A stretch of DNA of 64,000 nt from Flavobacterium psychrotolerans (GCF_003097635.1 NZ_QCZI01000005.1:1-64000), one strand, 5' to 3'. Counted from the stretch's first letter, positions 17,036-25,739 are shown. The notes: generated by a model from the sequence alone, not told the origin. Numbers and translations: made by a program.

Positions 17036-18947
17036 CGATGAGATCTATTTTTCCCTTTGTTCTTAGTTCGCGGAGTTTTACCATTTCGAATACGACAGGG
17101 GTTACTAATAATACATAAATTGTGGAGGTGATGGTGCCGCCAATGAGTGGAACCGTGATGGGCAGCATCACATCGGCGCCGGTTCCTGTTGCCCAAAGAA
17201 TAGGTACCAATCCGAATAGCGAAACTGAAACCGTCATTAGTTTTGGTCGTAATCTTTTTGCCGAACCTTCAATAATATACTGCCTTAAAATTTCCTCGGT
17301 AATAGTTGCTGCACTGTTTCCGTGTTTCGCGACCATTTTATTCATGGCCTCATTCAGATAAATGGTTATTAGCATGGCGGTTTCGACAGCCAAACCAAAC
17401 AAGGCAATAAAACCAACCGCCACCGCCACCGATAAATTGATGCCATAAAAATAGACCATAAAAACGCCGCCAATTAAAGCAAACGGAACCGTTATCATTG
17501 TAATTAACGCTTCCTTCATGGAACGATAAGTGAAATATAAAATGAGAAAAATGATGAGGACAACGATAGGTAAAATCATACTCAATGTTTTGTTGGCTCT
17601 GATTTGGTTTTCCCATTGTCCGCTCCATTCCACATAATATCCTTTGGGCATTTTGGACATCATGGCGTTCAGTTTTTTCTGAGCATCTTTTACGGTACTT
17701 CCTAAATCACGTTCCCGAACGTTAAATAATACACTGCCGCGAAGCATGGCATTTTCGCTATTTATCATCGATGGCCCGTCGCTTATTTTTACATCGGCCA
17801 CGGTTTCTAAAGGAATTGGGCCAAATTGCATCGTTTGCACTTGTAGTTTTTCCAGTGCTTCCAGACTGTTTCGGTATTCTTGCGCATATCGCGCATTTAC
17901 AGAAAAGCGTTGCCTTCCTTCGATAGTCGTGGTTAGTTTCATTCCGCCAATGGCCGCTTCGACAACCGTGTTAATGTCATCAATGGTAAGTCCGTATCTG
18001 CCAATTATGTCTCGTTTTGGCACAATATCAATGTACTTTCCTCCGGTTATCGGCTCCGCATACAAATCTTTCACTCCAGCAGTTCCTTCAAGTGCTTTCT
18101 TGATTTTCTGCGATAACACGTTGATGGTGTCTAAACTTGCCCCATAAATTTTTATTCCCACATCGGTTCGGATGCCCGTAGAAAGCATGTTGATCCGATT
18201 GATAATGGGTTGCGTAAAACCATTGGTCACGCCGGGGATTTGCAGTTTGTTGTTGATTTCCGTTATGATATCATTCTTGGTTTTACCGGCTCTCCATTCT
18301 TGGTGGGGTTTTAGCAAAACAATAGTTTCAATCATGCTTATGGGACTATTGTCGGTTGCCGTGTTTGCCCTTCCTGCTTTTCCTAAAACATGGGCGACTT
18401 CTGGTACCGATTTTATCAATTTGTCCTGAACCTGCAAAATTCGTTTCATTTCAGAATTGGACACATCGGGCAAGGTTACCGGCATAAACAAAATGGAACC
18501 TTCATCCAAGGGAGGCATAAATTCAGAACCCAATCGAGTAAACATCAATACGCCAATCAATAAGGCAATGATATTGATGGCCAACACTGTTTTTCGCCAT
18601 TGTAGACACAGCGTCAGAATGGGGGTGTAAATACTTTCCAGTTTTCTATTGATTGGATTTTTGTTTTCGGGACGAAGTTTACCTTTGAGCAAAAAGCTGA
18701 TTAAAACGGGCGTTAGGGTAATGGCAAAAAAGGCATCGACAATGAGAATTAGTGATTTTGTCCAAGCCAATGGACTAAACAATTTGCCTTCCATTCCCGT
18801 AAGTAGAAATACGGGCAAAAAGGATGCGATTACAATTACGGTGGAATAAAAAACGCCAGGCCCTACTAATTTAGAAGACGCTTCGATTAGCTTCAGTCTT
18901 TCTTCAGAAGACATTGGGTCGGACTCTTTTTTGAATAGATTCTTCAT
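17025..18947 (-). CDS. cusA: CusA-like RND pump, C-terminal part (split gene)
   Basis: These 640 residues correspond to the part of a CusA/CzcA heavy-metal RND pump after the fourth membrane helix. They include 'SSKLVGPGVFYSTVIVIASFLPVFLL', the second pore domain and the final helices. Three methionines line up with the Cu(I)/Ag(I) ligands of E. coli CusA: in LFMPVTLP, PISMIET and INMLSTGIR. This argues for monovalent copper/silver rather than zinc/cobalt. The ATG at 18945-18947 sits one base after the upstream stop, in the +1 frame. The two pieces together (429 + 640) have a normal full length of about 1070. Function depends on whether the break is real. Confidence 0.85.
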   Translation of the reverse strand: MKNLFKKESDPMSSEERLKLIEASSKLVGPGVFYSTVIVIASFLPVFLLTGMEGKLFSPLAWTKSLILIVDAFFAITLTPVLISFLLKGKLRPENKNPINRKLESIYTPILTLCLQWRKTVLAINIIALLIGVLMFTRLGSEFMPPLDEGSILFMPVTLPDVSNSEMKRILQVQDKLIKSVPEVAHVLGKAGRANTATDNSPISMIETIVLLKPHQEWRAGKTKNDIITEINNKLQIPGVTNGFTQPIINRINMLSTGIRTDVGIKIYGASLDTINVLSQKIKKALEGTAGVKDLYAEPITGGKYIDIVPKRDIIGRYGLTIDDINTVVEAAIGGMKLTTTIEGRQRFSVNARYAQEYRNSLEALEKLQVQTMQFGPIPLETVADVKISDGPSMINSENAMLRGSVLFNVRERDLGSTVKDAQKKLNAMMSKMPKGYYVEWSGQWENQIRANKTLSMILPIVVLIIFLILYFTYRSMKEALITMITVPFALIGGVFMVYFYGINLSVAVAVGFIALFGLAVETAMLITIYLNEAMNKMVAKHGNSAATITEEILRQYIIEGSAKRLRPKLMTVSVSLFGLVPILWATGTGADVMLPITVPLIGGTITSTIYVLLVTPVVFEMVKLRELRTKGKIDLIDAK

Positions 18948-18948
18948 T

Positions 18949-20238
18949 TTAAGTCAATTTTTGATTACTGTCCATTTCGTCCTGTCTTTCCGAAATTGTC
19001 CTATAAGCATTCTCTACCATTACAATTCCGTCATCTACCAAAACCCCAATGGCAAGCGCAATACCCGTGAGCGACATAATATTGGATGATATGCCAAAGG
19101 CTTGCAGAAATATAAAAGCTGTGGCAACAGATATTGGAATTTGTATCAAAATGATTAAGGCACTTCTCCAATGGAAAAGAAAAATTAAAATGACTAGAGA
19201 AACGGCAATCATCTCTTCTATTAAAGTTCCTTTAACCGATTCGATGGCTTTTTCTATGAGTTCGCTCCTGTCATAGGAAGTTTTAAAAGAAACGCCTTTT
19301 GGCAACCCTTTTTCGACTTCTTTCATTTTCAATTTTACTGCTTTTATCACTTTATCGGCATTTTCGCCATAGCGCATTACAACGATTCCTCCAACGGCTT
19401 CACCAGTTCCGTTTTGGTCAAAAATCCCCAAACGCAAGTCGCCTCCCATTTGTACCGAACCAATGTCTTTCACTCTTACTGGAACCGAATTATAATTTTT
19501 GATGGCGATATCTTCAACATCTTTTATGTTTTTGATATAGCCCAATCCTCTAACAATGTAGGACATATTGCTCATTTCGAATTTTCGCCCTCCCACATCA
19601 TTGTTGTTCGCCTTGACCGAGTTCATCACTTCCATCATGCTGATATTGTAGTACTGCATTTTTAGGGGATCTAAAACCAATTGATACTGTTTTTCAAAAC
19701 CGCCAAATGAAGCCACTTCAGCCACGCCAGGAACGGTTTGCAAGCCAAATTTCACGTACCAATCCTGCAAAGCACGCTGTTCTCCCAAATCCATACCGTT
19801 TGCTTCTAAAGTGTACCAAAAAATATGTCCGACACCCGTGCCGTCTGGTCCCATTGTTGGCACAACGTTTTGAGGCAGTAATCGTTGGGCATAATTTAAT
19901 CTTTCCAATACACGGGTTCTCGCCCAGTAGGTATCTACATTATCCTCAAAAATGATATAGACGAAGCTCATCCCAAACATAGAAGCTCCACGAATGTTTT
20001 TGACTTTTGGAATGCCTTGTAGGTTAGAAACCAAAGGGTAGGTAACTTGGGCTTCTATAACCTGCGGACTTCTTCCCATCCATTCCGTGAAAACAATGAC
20101 TTGATTTTCTGATAAATCGGGGATGGCATCAATAGGGTTTTGCTGAACGCTGTAAACTCCCCAAACAAATAAACTGGCTGAAACTAGCAGGATAACTAAT
20201 CGATTTTTTAATGAGAATGTTATGATTTTTTCTACCAT
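18949..20238 (-). CDS. cusA: CusA-like RND pump, N-terminal part (split gene)
   Basis: The 429 residues cover the first membrane helix (MVEKIITFSLKNRLVILL), the first periplasmic pore region ('DAIPDLSENQVIVFTEWMGRSPQ', 'ARTRVLERL') and helices 2-4 with the proton-relay Asp pair in 'IGVLVDDGIVMVENAYR'. The frame ends in a TAA in the cytoplasmic loop after helix 4 (…MDSNQKLT), and the rest of the pump continues in the +1 frame right after. Removing one T from the ACTTAAAATG junction would restore a single reading frame (…KLT-KMKNLF…). A sequencing error, a recent frameshift or a true two-subunit split are the options. Confidence 0.85.
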   Translation of the reverse strand: MVEKIITFSLKNRLVILLVSASLFVWGVYSVQQNPIDAIPDLSENQVIVFTEWMGRSPQVIEAQVTYPLVSNLQGIPKVKNIRGASMFGMSFVYIIFEDNVDTYWARTRVLERLNYAQRLLPQNVVPTMGPDGTGVGHIFWYTLEANGMDLGEQRALQDWYVKFGLQTVPGVAEVASFGGFEKQYQLVLDPLKMQYYNISMMEVMNSVKANNNDVGGRKFEMSNMSYIVRGLGYIKNIKDVEDIAIKNYNSVPVRVKDIGSVQMGGDLRLGIFDQNGTGEAVGGIVVMRYGENADKVIKAVKLKMKEVEKGLPKGVSFKTSYDRSELIEKAIESVKGTLIEEMIAVSLVILIFLFHWRSALIILIQIPISVATAFIFLQAFGISSNIMSLTGIALAIGVLVDDGIVMVENAYRTISERQDEMDSNQKLT

Positions 20239-20262
20239 AATTTTTTGATATAATTAACTCTT

Positions 20263-20303
20263 CCAGTCCCGAAACTTCGGAGTAAAAGACTGAAAGGGTT
20301 AAC
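20263..20303. repeat. hairpin between lipoprotein gene and cusA
   Basis: On the minus strand CTTTCAGTC pairs with GACTGGAAG (one G-U), with an inner CCGAA/TTCGG stem. There is no U-tract, so an mRNA processing or stabilising hairpin, or an attenuator inside the operon, is more likely than a full terminator. Confidence 0.4.
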
Positions 20304-20306
20304 TTT

Positions 20307-20552
20307 TTATTTAACTTCTTCAGTCAATTTCATTCCACATTTTGGACATTTATCGTTTAATTTCCCATGAACTTCCGGGTGCATCGGACAGGAATACACT
20401 TTTGAATCGCTATTCATCATTTTTGAATTATTACCCATCATTGTTGAATCATTGTTCATTGGAGTAGCACTTGTTGTTGCGTCTTTGTTTTTTTTGTTGC
20501 AAGAAGCCACCATTAAAGCCATTACGATTGTTGATAGGATTAATTTTTTCAT
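20307..20552 (-). CDS. small lipoprotein with heavy-metal-binding domain
   Basis: An 81-residue protein with a lipoprotein signal (MKKLILSTIVMALMVASC, lipobox VASC at Cys18). A Met/Asn/Ser-rich linker with repeated MMNS/MMGN steps follows, then a YSCPMHPEV...DKCPKCGMKL heavy-metal-binding module at about 53-78. Cys, His and Met residues can bind Cu(I)/Ag(I) or related soft metals. It probably sits in the periplasm as a metal scavenger feeding the Cus pump encoded next. It lies 68 bp ahead of cusA on the same strand. Confidence 0.8.
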   Translation of the reverse strand: MKKLILSTIVMALMVASCNKKNKDATTSATPMNNDSTMMGNNSKMMNSDSKVYSCPMHPEVHGKLNDKCPKCGMKLTEEVK

Positions 20553-20598
20553 TTAGTTTAATTTTTTTAGTGTCCAGTTTTATAAAAAATTTATTAAA

Positions 20599-20626
20599 CC
20601 TATGAGATTTCAAAATCCCATAGGTA
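20599..20626 (-). terminator. terminator-like hairpin after the metal-repeat gene
   Basis: On the minus strand CCTATGGGATTT pairs with AATCTCATAGG (one G-U), then an AT-rich stretch containing TTTTTTAT follows. It lies just after the stop of the tandem metal-binding gene and could partly separate it from the rest of the cluster. Confidence 0.5.
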
Positions 20627-20642
20627 AATTTATTACTTTGAA

Positions 20643-21287
20643 TTAATGTTTATGATTTTCTTCTTTTTTATCATCGTCAACTTTTGACATTTTCATACCA
20701 CATTTTGAACATTTACCCGGTTTGTCGGAAGTTGATCCATCCATTTTGCAAACGTATTTTGTAACAACTTCACTATTTGCTTGACTTCCTTTTATAGTAT
20801 GGTTGTAAATTCTTTCATTAGTTTTTACCATTTCCATTCCACATTTAGAACATTTACCAGGTTTGTCGGAAATTGACCCGTCCATTGAGCAAACATATTT
20901 TGTTACAACTTTAGTCCTAGGCTGGCTTCCTTTTGTAGCATGAGTATCCATTTTTTCGGTGGTTTTTACCATTTCCATTCCACATTTAGAACATTTGCCA
21001 GGTTTGTCGGAAATTGACCCGTCCATTGAGCAAACATATTTTGTCACAACCTTAGTCCTAGGCTGACTTCCTTTTGTAGCATGAGTATCCATTTTTTCGG
21101 TAGTTTTCACCAAATCCATACCACATTTAGAGCATTTTCCGGGGCTTGATTTCATCTCGTCAGGATGCATTGGGCAAGAATAAATTGTTTTTTCCATTTC
21201 TTTTTTTGGAGTTGTTGTAACTTCTTGAGCTGATGTTACTGTACTGACGGCTAAGAATACGCTTAGTACGATGATTAATTTTTTCAT
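20643..21287 (-). CDS. periplasmic protein with four heavy-metal-binding repeats
   Basis: Start set at 21287 (214 residues), where a normal signal peptide begins (MKKLIIVLSVFLAVSTVTSAQ). The mature part has four Cys/Met-rich modules: one YSCPMHPDE...GKCSKCGMDL, then three YVCxMDGSxSDKPGKCSKCGM. The linkers are repeats of a 47-residue unit, nearly identical in the two middle copies (EKMDTHATKGSQPRTKVVTK). In the last three modules His of CPMHP is replaced by Asp (CSMDGS), so ligand sets differ. The protein ends with a His/Lys/Glu tail (EENHKH). It is probably a periplasmic copper/silver buffer for the Cus pump. Near-identical DNA repeats suggest recent duplication. Confidence 0.75.
   Translation of the reverse strand: MKKLIIVLSVFLAVSTVTSAQEVTTTPKKEMEKTIYSCPMHPDEMKSSPGKCSKCGMDLVKTTEKMDTHATKGSQPRTKVVTKYVCSMDGSISDKPGKCSKCGMEMVKTTEKMDTHATKGSQPRTKVVTKYVCSMDGSISDKPGKCSKCGMEMVKTNERIYNHTIKGSQANSEVVTKYVCKMDGSTSDKPGKCSKCGMKMSKVDDDKKEENHKH
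20750..21110. repeat. 141-bp tandem repeat within the metal-binding gene
   Basis: Two almost identical 141-bp units (47 codons each), followed by a more diverged third, encode the metal-binding modules plus linker. DNA identity of the two middle copies is very high, including silent positions (for example the shared CTAGGCTG and TAGCATGAGTATCCA runs). This fits recent in-register duplication and makes copy number prone to change. Confidence 0.7.
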
Positions 21288-21470
21288 TTTTTTTATTTTT
21301 TTAATTAATATGTTAAAGTTATAAAAATTAGTAGACTTAACCACTTAGAGATTACACAAATAACCGCTAAATATTTATGGTACTTTTCTATAATCATCCT
21401 TTCAAAACAAACGGAATTATTAATTCAATTGTTTTAAAGAAGACAGAACTATGGCTGTGAAGATTGGAAT

Positions 21471-21827
21471 TTAGCTTATTTTAGGAGGAAGCCAAACGGA
21501 ACGGAAACCAGAAGAAATAAAGGCTTCATCGTTATGATTTATTTTTTTATCCGAAGAAAAATTAAAGCACATTGACTTCAACTTTGTTTCAAAAGGGATA
21601 ACTATGCTATTATGAGAAATGGGACATTTACAGGAAGATGGATCACATTTCTTGCCACATCCATCATGGTTTTTCTCTTTTGAATTAGAGTTTTTTTCAC
21701 AACAGCCCTTATGTGCTTTAGCCGATGTAATCTCCTTAGCACAACATTTTGAATTACATGCAAAAGCCACATTTGGAGCCATAAAGAATCCAAAAACAAC
21801 GATTAATAAAATGTAATAGCTTTTCAT
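21471..21827 (-). CDS. small Cys-rich exported protein of the metal cluster
   Basis: Start set at 21827 (118 residues): from here a signal peptide is read (MKSYYILLIVVFGFFMAPNVAFA). The mature N-terminus is Cys-rich (CNSKCCAKE, GCCEKN, GCGKKCDPSSCKC; ten cysteines within about 50 residues), with many Lys and a final WLPPKIS. It resembles short Cys-rich proteins found next to copper genes in Bacteroidota (the so-called HYC-CC-PP type), but that match is tentative. It is the first gene, in transcription order, of the Cus block. A soft-metal-binding or metal-sensing role is inferred. Confidence 0.55.
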   Translation of the reverse strand: MKSYYILLIVVFGFFMAPNVAFACNSKCCAKEITSAKAHKGCCEKNSNSKEKNHDGCGKKCDPSSCKCPISHNSIVIPFETKLKSMCFNFSSDKKINHNDEAFISSGFRSVWLPPKIS

Positions 21828-21922
21828 ATGCACGAAATGAGTAATCAAATATACAAAAAACAGAGAGGATTAATCACTAAATATTTGTTAAAATCTATAC
21901 GGGAGATAAATTGTTATTCTGA

Positions 21923-22708
21923 TTACCTGTGAAAAAATAAAGCGATCAGTATTTCGATAAGAATTAATATGATGACAATCCATTCTAAGCGTGAACTTTC
22001 CCTTACGTTTAAAACATCAGTAAAGAGTGTCAGATTATCTTCTACAATTTGCAGGCGATAATCTAGGTCTTTAAATCGCGTATTGATGTCGAAATTAGCT
22101 TTAAGTTGGCGATTTAGCAGGTCGAGTTCCTCGTGATCCCAAACTAGGTTAGGGTCGTCCAGAATATATAAATTGTCGACAATACTATTTTTGACATTCA
22201 ATACTTTTCCAATATATTTAAGTAAATTGGTTTTAGATATACTGAGTTTACCGCGTTTTTCCAACTCGAGTATGTAGTGTTTTGAGGAAGTAATAAGTTC
22301 GTCCGTCAAAACTTCATAATATTCTAAAGCGACAGATTGTCCTGTGTTGAGCATAGCGATTCGTAATATCGAGGGATCAATTTGAGGAACAATAACATAA
22401 TCATTTTTCACAATTATTTTGTGCAATGCCACATCGGTTTCAATTCGGTATTCCTCAAATAAATTCAGATCAACTAAAGTGGTCGCATAATTTTTTATAA
22501 TTTTTATAAATTCGTCCTTAGCTAAAGGATCATAATTTGCAAAAACGACAACTCCATAGTCAAAAACATACAAGTAGCTACTAGTTTTTGTTATAGCGTA
22601 GAAAACCTCTGAAGTTGATCCAGAAAAGGCTTCAGTGTGGAATTCAGTACGGAATTTCTTTATGTTGAAAGATTCGGCAATTTGGATAGCTTCTATTTTA
22701 ATTTGCAT
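21923..22708 (-). CDS. RMD1/YagE (DUF155) family protein
   Basis: A 261-residue protein with the conserved 'YLYVFDYGVVVFANYD' core of the RMD1/YagE family near residue 45-60, the mid 'SVALEYYE' stretch, a helical region ('LLNRQLKANFDINTRFKDLDYRLQIVEDN') and a single C-terminal membrane helix (about 240-259). Relatives are inner-membrane proteins (mitochondrial RMND1 and Rmd1, bacterial YagE), whose biochemical role is not settled. It is monocistronic with AT-rich flanks. Confidence 0.8.
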   Translation of the reverse strand: MQIKIEAIQIAESFNIKKFRTEFHTEAFSGSTSEVFYAITKTSSYLYVFDYGVVVFANYDPLAKDEFIKIIKNYATTLVDLNLFEEYRIETDVALHKIIVKNDYVIVPQIDPSILRIAMLNTGQSVALEYYEVLTDELITSSKHYILELEKRGKLSISKTNLLKYIGKVLNVKNSIVDNLYILDDPNLVWDHEELDLLNRQLKANFDINTRFKDLDYRLQIVEDNLTLFTDVLNVRESSRLEWIVIILILIEILIALFFHR

Positions 22709-22924
22709 AACAAAAGTTTTTACACAAAAATAAAAAATCTAACGTGTAAATAATGTCACAAAAAAAAGTATTAGTAATTCTGAATCCTTTTAATTTTCTG
22801 ATGTTACGATTTTTAAAGTATCTATGCTTAAGCCAATGACTACCCTGCGTTAGAAGTTATACTAAAACTGAATTTTTAACAAGAGTTAAATCGCATCTCA
22901 TTCAATAATTTAGGCGATTCAACT

Positions 22925-23344
22925 CTAGTTTTTGTAAAAATCTTTAACATTGGCCAGAATTTGATTGGGGGACATTCCAGAGGCTGTCTCAACAGATTTT
23001 AGCTTGTGGAAATCAATCCATTTTTCATTGTATATTTTTTGTTCTAGTTTTGACTTGGTCTCAGCAGGACCAAAAATATAGAGTTCGTCTGATTCTTTAA
23101 CTTGTGACAATACGTCTATTAAAAAATGGTCGAGTTGATTTTTTTTTTGTTCGTCAAATTTTGTTTCGTTGCCAGCATGACGATTCCTTGAAAAAGTTCC
23201 TTTACGAACTTCATCGTCATGATATATCCGATTTTCAATACCTGACTGAACTTCAGTTATATCTTCTATACCATCAAAAAGTGTTACTATGATTGCCTTG
23301 GAGGTATCAATCCAAACTCCGGTTTGTTTTTTCCAGTTTTTCAT
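22925..23344 (-). CDS. eRF1-like (baeRF/host-attachment type) small protein
   Basis: The ATG at 23344 is used (139 residues); a TTG three codons earlier is not needed. The protein opens with a 'GVWIDTSKAIIVTLFDG' strand pair and has a conserved 'ELYIFGPAETKSKLEQKI' helix-strand unit. This matches bacterial proteins with an archaeo-eukaryotic release-factor-like fold (the baeRF group, some called host attachment proteins). No GGQ peptide-release motif is visible. A stress-linked role at the ribosome is suggested for the group, but nothing here proves it. Confidence 0.6.
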   Translation of the reverse strand: MKNWKKQTGVWIDTSKAIIVTLFDGIEDITEVQSGIENRIYHDDEVRKGTFSRNRHAGNETKFDEQKKNQLDHFLIDVLSQVKESDELYIFGPAETKSKLEQKIYNEKWIDFHKLKSVETASGMSPNQILANVKDFYKN

Positions 23345-23686
23345 GTTTTTCAATTATTAAGTTAAAGTTTGATTAGTCAAAAAACAACACTACATAAAGT
23401 TACAAAAAACAATTAGACGACAATCGTAATATGTTCTTTTTATTGAAAAATAATTAAGTTATATTGATTCTAATTTTTTGTTTTTAAGGTAGTTGGGAAT
23501 TATGTTATGGAAATGCGTTCCTTTCCAAATTCCTTCAATAATCTTTTGCTTCCCACAAAAAAATCTCAGTAACGGCAACATCTTCTCTCGTTAAGGAATA
23601 TGTATTCGTCATTTTGAAAGGCTTTGCGACAGGTGTTATTTTTGTTGCGACATCGTTTTGTATTGGTGAATAAATTTAGATGGGTA
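23345..23686. other. intergenic region with an unidentified open stretch
   Basis: There is no full gene here. On the minus strand a frame is open from about 23660 to a stop at 23535-23537, with an ATG at 23612 (encoding MTNTYSLTREDVAVTEIFLW and five more residues). It reads like protein but is not recognised and has no obvious ribosome binding site. It may be another gene relic like the two at 24.1 and 25.9 kb. Confidence 0.35.
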
Positions 23687-23944
23687 TTAACTTTTCCAGC
23701 GTTTTAACATAGGTAAAATATTAACTGCTTTTTGAATTGCATTTTCGTGTAATTCCAATTTTTTCATTTGGTTTTTAACGTTGTTTCTCATTTCATCCAA
23801 ATTCATGTTTGAATCTTTGAAAGCGCCATTTTCATAACAATACTTGCAATATTCATTATTTTTCAAACCATTTTTTTCGGTTCCCTTTACTGCTTCTGTG
23901 TCAAGTGGCATTCCACAACTTTGACATAATATTTTATTTTCCAT
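23687..23944 (-). CDS. putative zinc-ribbon protein
   Basis: An 85-residue protein starting ENKILCQSCGMPL (C6, C9) with a second pair CKYC (about 33 and 36), the pattern of the small 'putative zinc ribbon' family (PF12674-like). The helical C-terminus (NLDEMRNNVKNQMKKLELHENAIQKAVNILP) is typical. Members are stand-alone small proteins of unknown function, sometimes near transcription or stress genes. It lies between the two remnant-containing gaps of the stress block. Confidence 0.75.
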   Translation of the reverse strand: MENKILCQSCGMPLDTEAVKGTEKNGLKNNEYCKYCYENGAFKDSNMNLDEMRNNVKNQMKKLELHENAIQKAVNILPMLKRWKS

Positions 23945-24067
23945 GATGTTTTTTTTGATTGTTACAATATTTTATTCATTATAAATTATTTTTTATCATA
24001 CATGTCTTCTATCCATTTTTCATTGATTTTATCTCCTCATAACATATCAATATACTGCTTCTTTTCC

Positions 24068-24182
24068 AATAAATGAAAGAATCCTCTGATTTTGGCTTTG
24101 GTATACTGCTCGGCTGCTATCTTCTCAAAACATCAAATGAGCAGCATTTGATACAAGTATAAAAGTTTTTTTTCATCCATGG
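24068..24182 (-). pseudogene. relic of thiamine-dependent dehydrogenase E1 alpha (AcoA/PdhA-like)
   Basis: Reading the minus strand from the ATG at 24182 gives MDEKKLLYLYQMLLI-stop-CFEKIAAEQYTKAKIRGFFHL. This is the N-terminal signature of E1 alpha subunits (LLYLYRQMLLIRRFEEKAAELYxxGKIRGFLHLY), with TGA where an Arg is expected and no downstream domain. More stops follow by 24040. It is 40 bp after the Deg protease gene. Only about 38 codons are recognisable, so whether it was pyruvate, acetoin or branched-chain specific cannot be told. Confidence 0.6.
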
Positions 24183-24221
24183 GTTTCCGTATTGTGTCTG
24201 ATTGTAGCATGTAATTTGTTT

Positions 24222-25739
24222 TTACATGCCAAAAGCATAATAGTAAAAAGTTGGGTCGCCAGCATATTTTCCTTCCAGCATTATGCCGCCTCGTTGTGCT
24301 TCAACGGCCTCAACAAAGGACTTAATAGTAGTCACTGCTCTATTGTTGACTGCCATAATTATAAATCCTTCTCGTACCTTAGTTAATTGTCTCAGTTTTC
24401 CGTCGTAAAGTTTTGTGATTTTTAGCCCGTTTTTAATTTTATATTTTTTTTGGTCTTCATTATTGATCACAACGAGCTCAACTCCCAAATCCTTTAGCAA
24501 ATCGGTGCTTTTGGTTTTTATGATTTTAGCAGTTTCTTCCTGTTTTTTGAGTATAGCTGTAAGTTCCTTTTTTTCATTTCCGTTTCTAATCAGTGTAATT
24601 TTCACTTTATCGCCAGGACGTTTTCGCATAATGATCTCCTGTAATTTGGAGGAGGTAGAAGTTTCCACATTATCGATGCTGATAATTACATCTTTTGCTT
24701 TGATACCAGCTTCTTTTGCCGCTCCGTTTGTAGCCACGCTGTCGACATAAACACCATTTGCACGGTCAATTTTTATCTCTTTTGCGATTTCACTATTCAT
24801 GTCACGGATACCTATTCCTAAAACACCCCTGTGAACGGAACCAAAATTCATGAGGTCATTTGTCACTTTTTTTACAATGTCTACAGGAATGGCAAAAGCG
24901 TAACCCGCATAAACTCCTGTTGGTGTTGCTATGGCGGTATTGATTCCAATCAATTTTCCTTCCAATGTTACCAATGCTCCGCCGCTGTTACCGGGATTGA
25001 CAGCCGCATCAGTTTGTATGAATGATTCGATGGCATCATGATCGCTAAGTATGTTGATGTTCCGGGCTTTTGCACTTACAATTCCAGCAGTAACAGTCGA
25101 TGCCAGATTAAAAGGATTCCCTACCGCAACTACCCATTCACCGACTTCTATGTTGTCACTGTTGCCAAACATAATAAATGAAAGATTCTTTTCGTCAATT
25201 TTGAGTAGTGCAAGATCAGTTTGCGGATCAGTGCCGATAATTTTAGCCGTGTAGGAACGTCCATCGTATAAAGTTACGTTAATTTTTTCGGAGTCCTTTA
25301 CCATGTGATTATTGGTGACAATGTATCCGTCAGGGGTCAGTATTACACCGGAACCGCTGCCAATTATTGGCTCGGATTCATATTGTTGAGATTTGGGAAT
25401 TTGGAATTTAAATTGTTTGAAAAAGGGCTCATCTTTAAAAAAATCTCTTAAAGGATCAGGGATATTATAAAAATCATTCCCATTTTCATCCCGATACATT
25501 TGTGGTTTAAAAGTACATTTGATGTGAACCACACCAGGTGTCGCTATCTTTGCGGCCAATTTGAAATCGACATTACTCGTATAAGAAATTTCATCAGGGT
25601 TTTGGGTAGCATTTTTCTGAATAGTTCCAATATCTTTTTCGGATTTCTTATCCTGTGCTTGACATCCATGGAACAATAGAAGCGTAAACAACCAACAAAT
25701 TCCTAGACCTTTCCAATTCCTTTTTTTAAATGTTGTCAT
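24222..25739 (-). CDS. degQ: Deg/HtrA-type serine protease, two PDZ domains
   Basis: A 505-residue periplasmic protease/chaperone. A signal sequence at about 10-26 ends in FHGC and may carry a lipid anchor (weak lipobox). The trypsin-like domain at about 60-280 has catalytic His145 (TNNHMV), Asp175 (QTDLALLK) and Ser252 (NPGNSGGALV). PDZ1 (about 290-380: 'RGVLGIGIRDMNSE', 'GIKAKDVIISIDN') and PDZ2 (about 395-490) follow. It degrades misfolded envelope proteins. It belongs to the same-strand stress block and is flanked by two gene relics, which suggests local rearrangement. A second, housekeeping Deg protein is expected elsewhere in the genome. Confidence 0.9.
   Translation of the reverse strand: MTTFKKRNWKGLGICWLFTLLLFHGCQAQDKKSEKDIGTIQKNATQNPDEISYTSNVDFKLAAKIATPGVVHIKCTFKPQMYRDENGNDFYNIPDPLRDFFKDEPFFKQFKFQIPKSQQYESEPIIGSGSGVILTPDGYIVTNNHMVKDSEKINVTLYDGRSYTAKIIGTDPQTDLALLKIDEKNLSFIMFGNSDNIEVGEWVVAVGNPFNLASTVTAGIVSAKARNINILSDHDAIESFIQTDAAVNPGNSGGALVTLEGKLIGINTAIATPTGVYAGYAFAIPVDIVKKVTNDLMNFGSVHRGVLGIGIRDMNSEIAKEIKIDRANGVYVDSVATNGAAKEAGIKAKDVIISIDNVETSTSSKLQEIIMRKRPGDKVKITLIRNGNEKKELTAILKKQEETAKIIKTKSTDLLKDLGVELVVINNEDQKKYKIKNGLKITKLYDGKLRQLTKVREGFIIMAVNNRAVTTIKSFVEAVEAQRGGIMLEGKYAGDPTFYYYAFGM

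Noticed and set aside
18935..18962. Programmed +1 frameshift joining the CusA halves
   Set aside because: The ACT-TAA junction lacks the re-pairing potential and upstream stimulator seen in known +1 sites such as prfB (CTT-TGA), so an ordinary frameshift, a split gene or a sequence error is preferred.
20750..21110. CRISPR or mobile repeat in the metal cluster
   Set aside because: The 141-bp periodicity is in frame and encodes metal-binding modules of one protein.
23345..23353. TTG start for the eRF1-like gene
   Set aside because: An ATG three codons downstream has the same context and is the normal choice.
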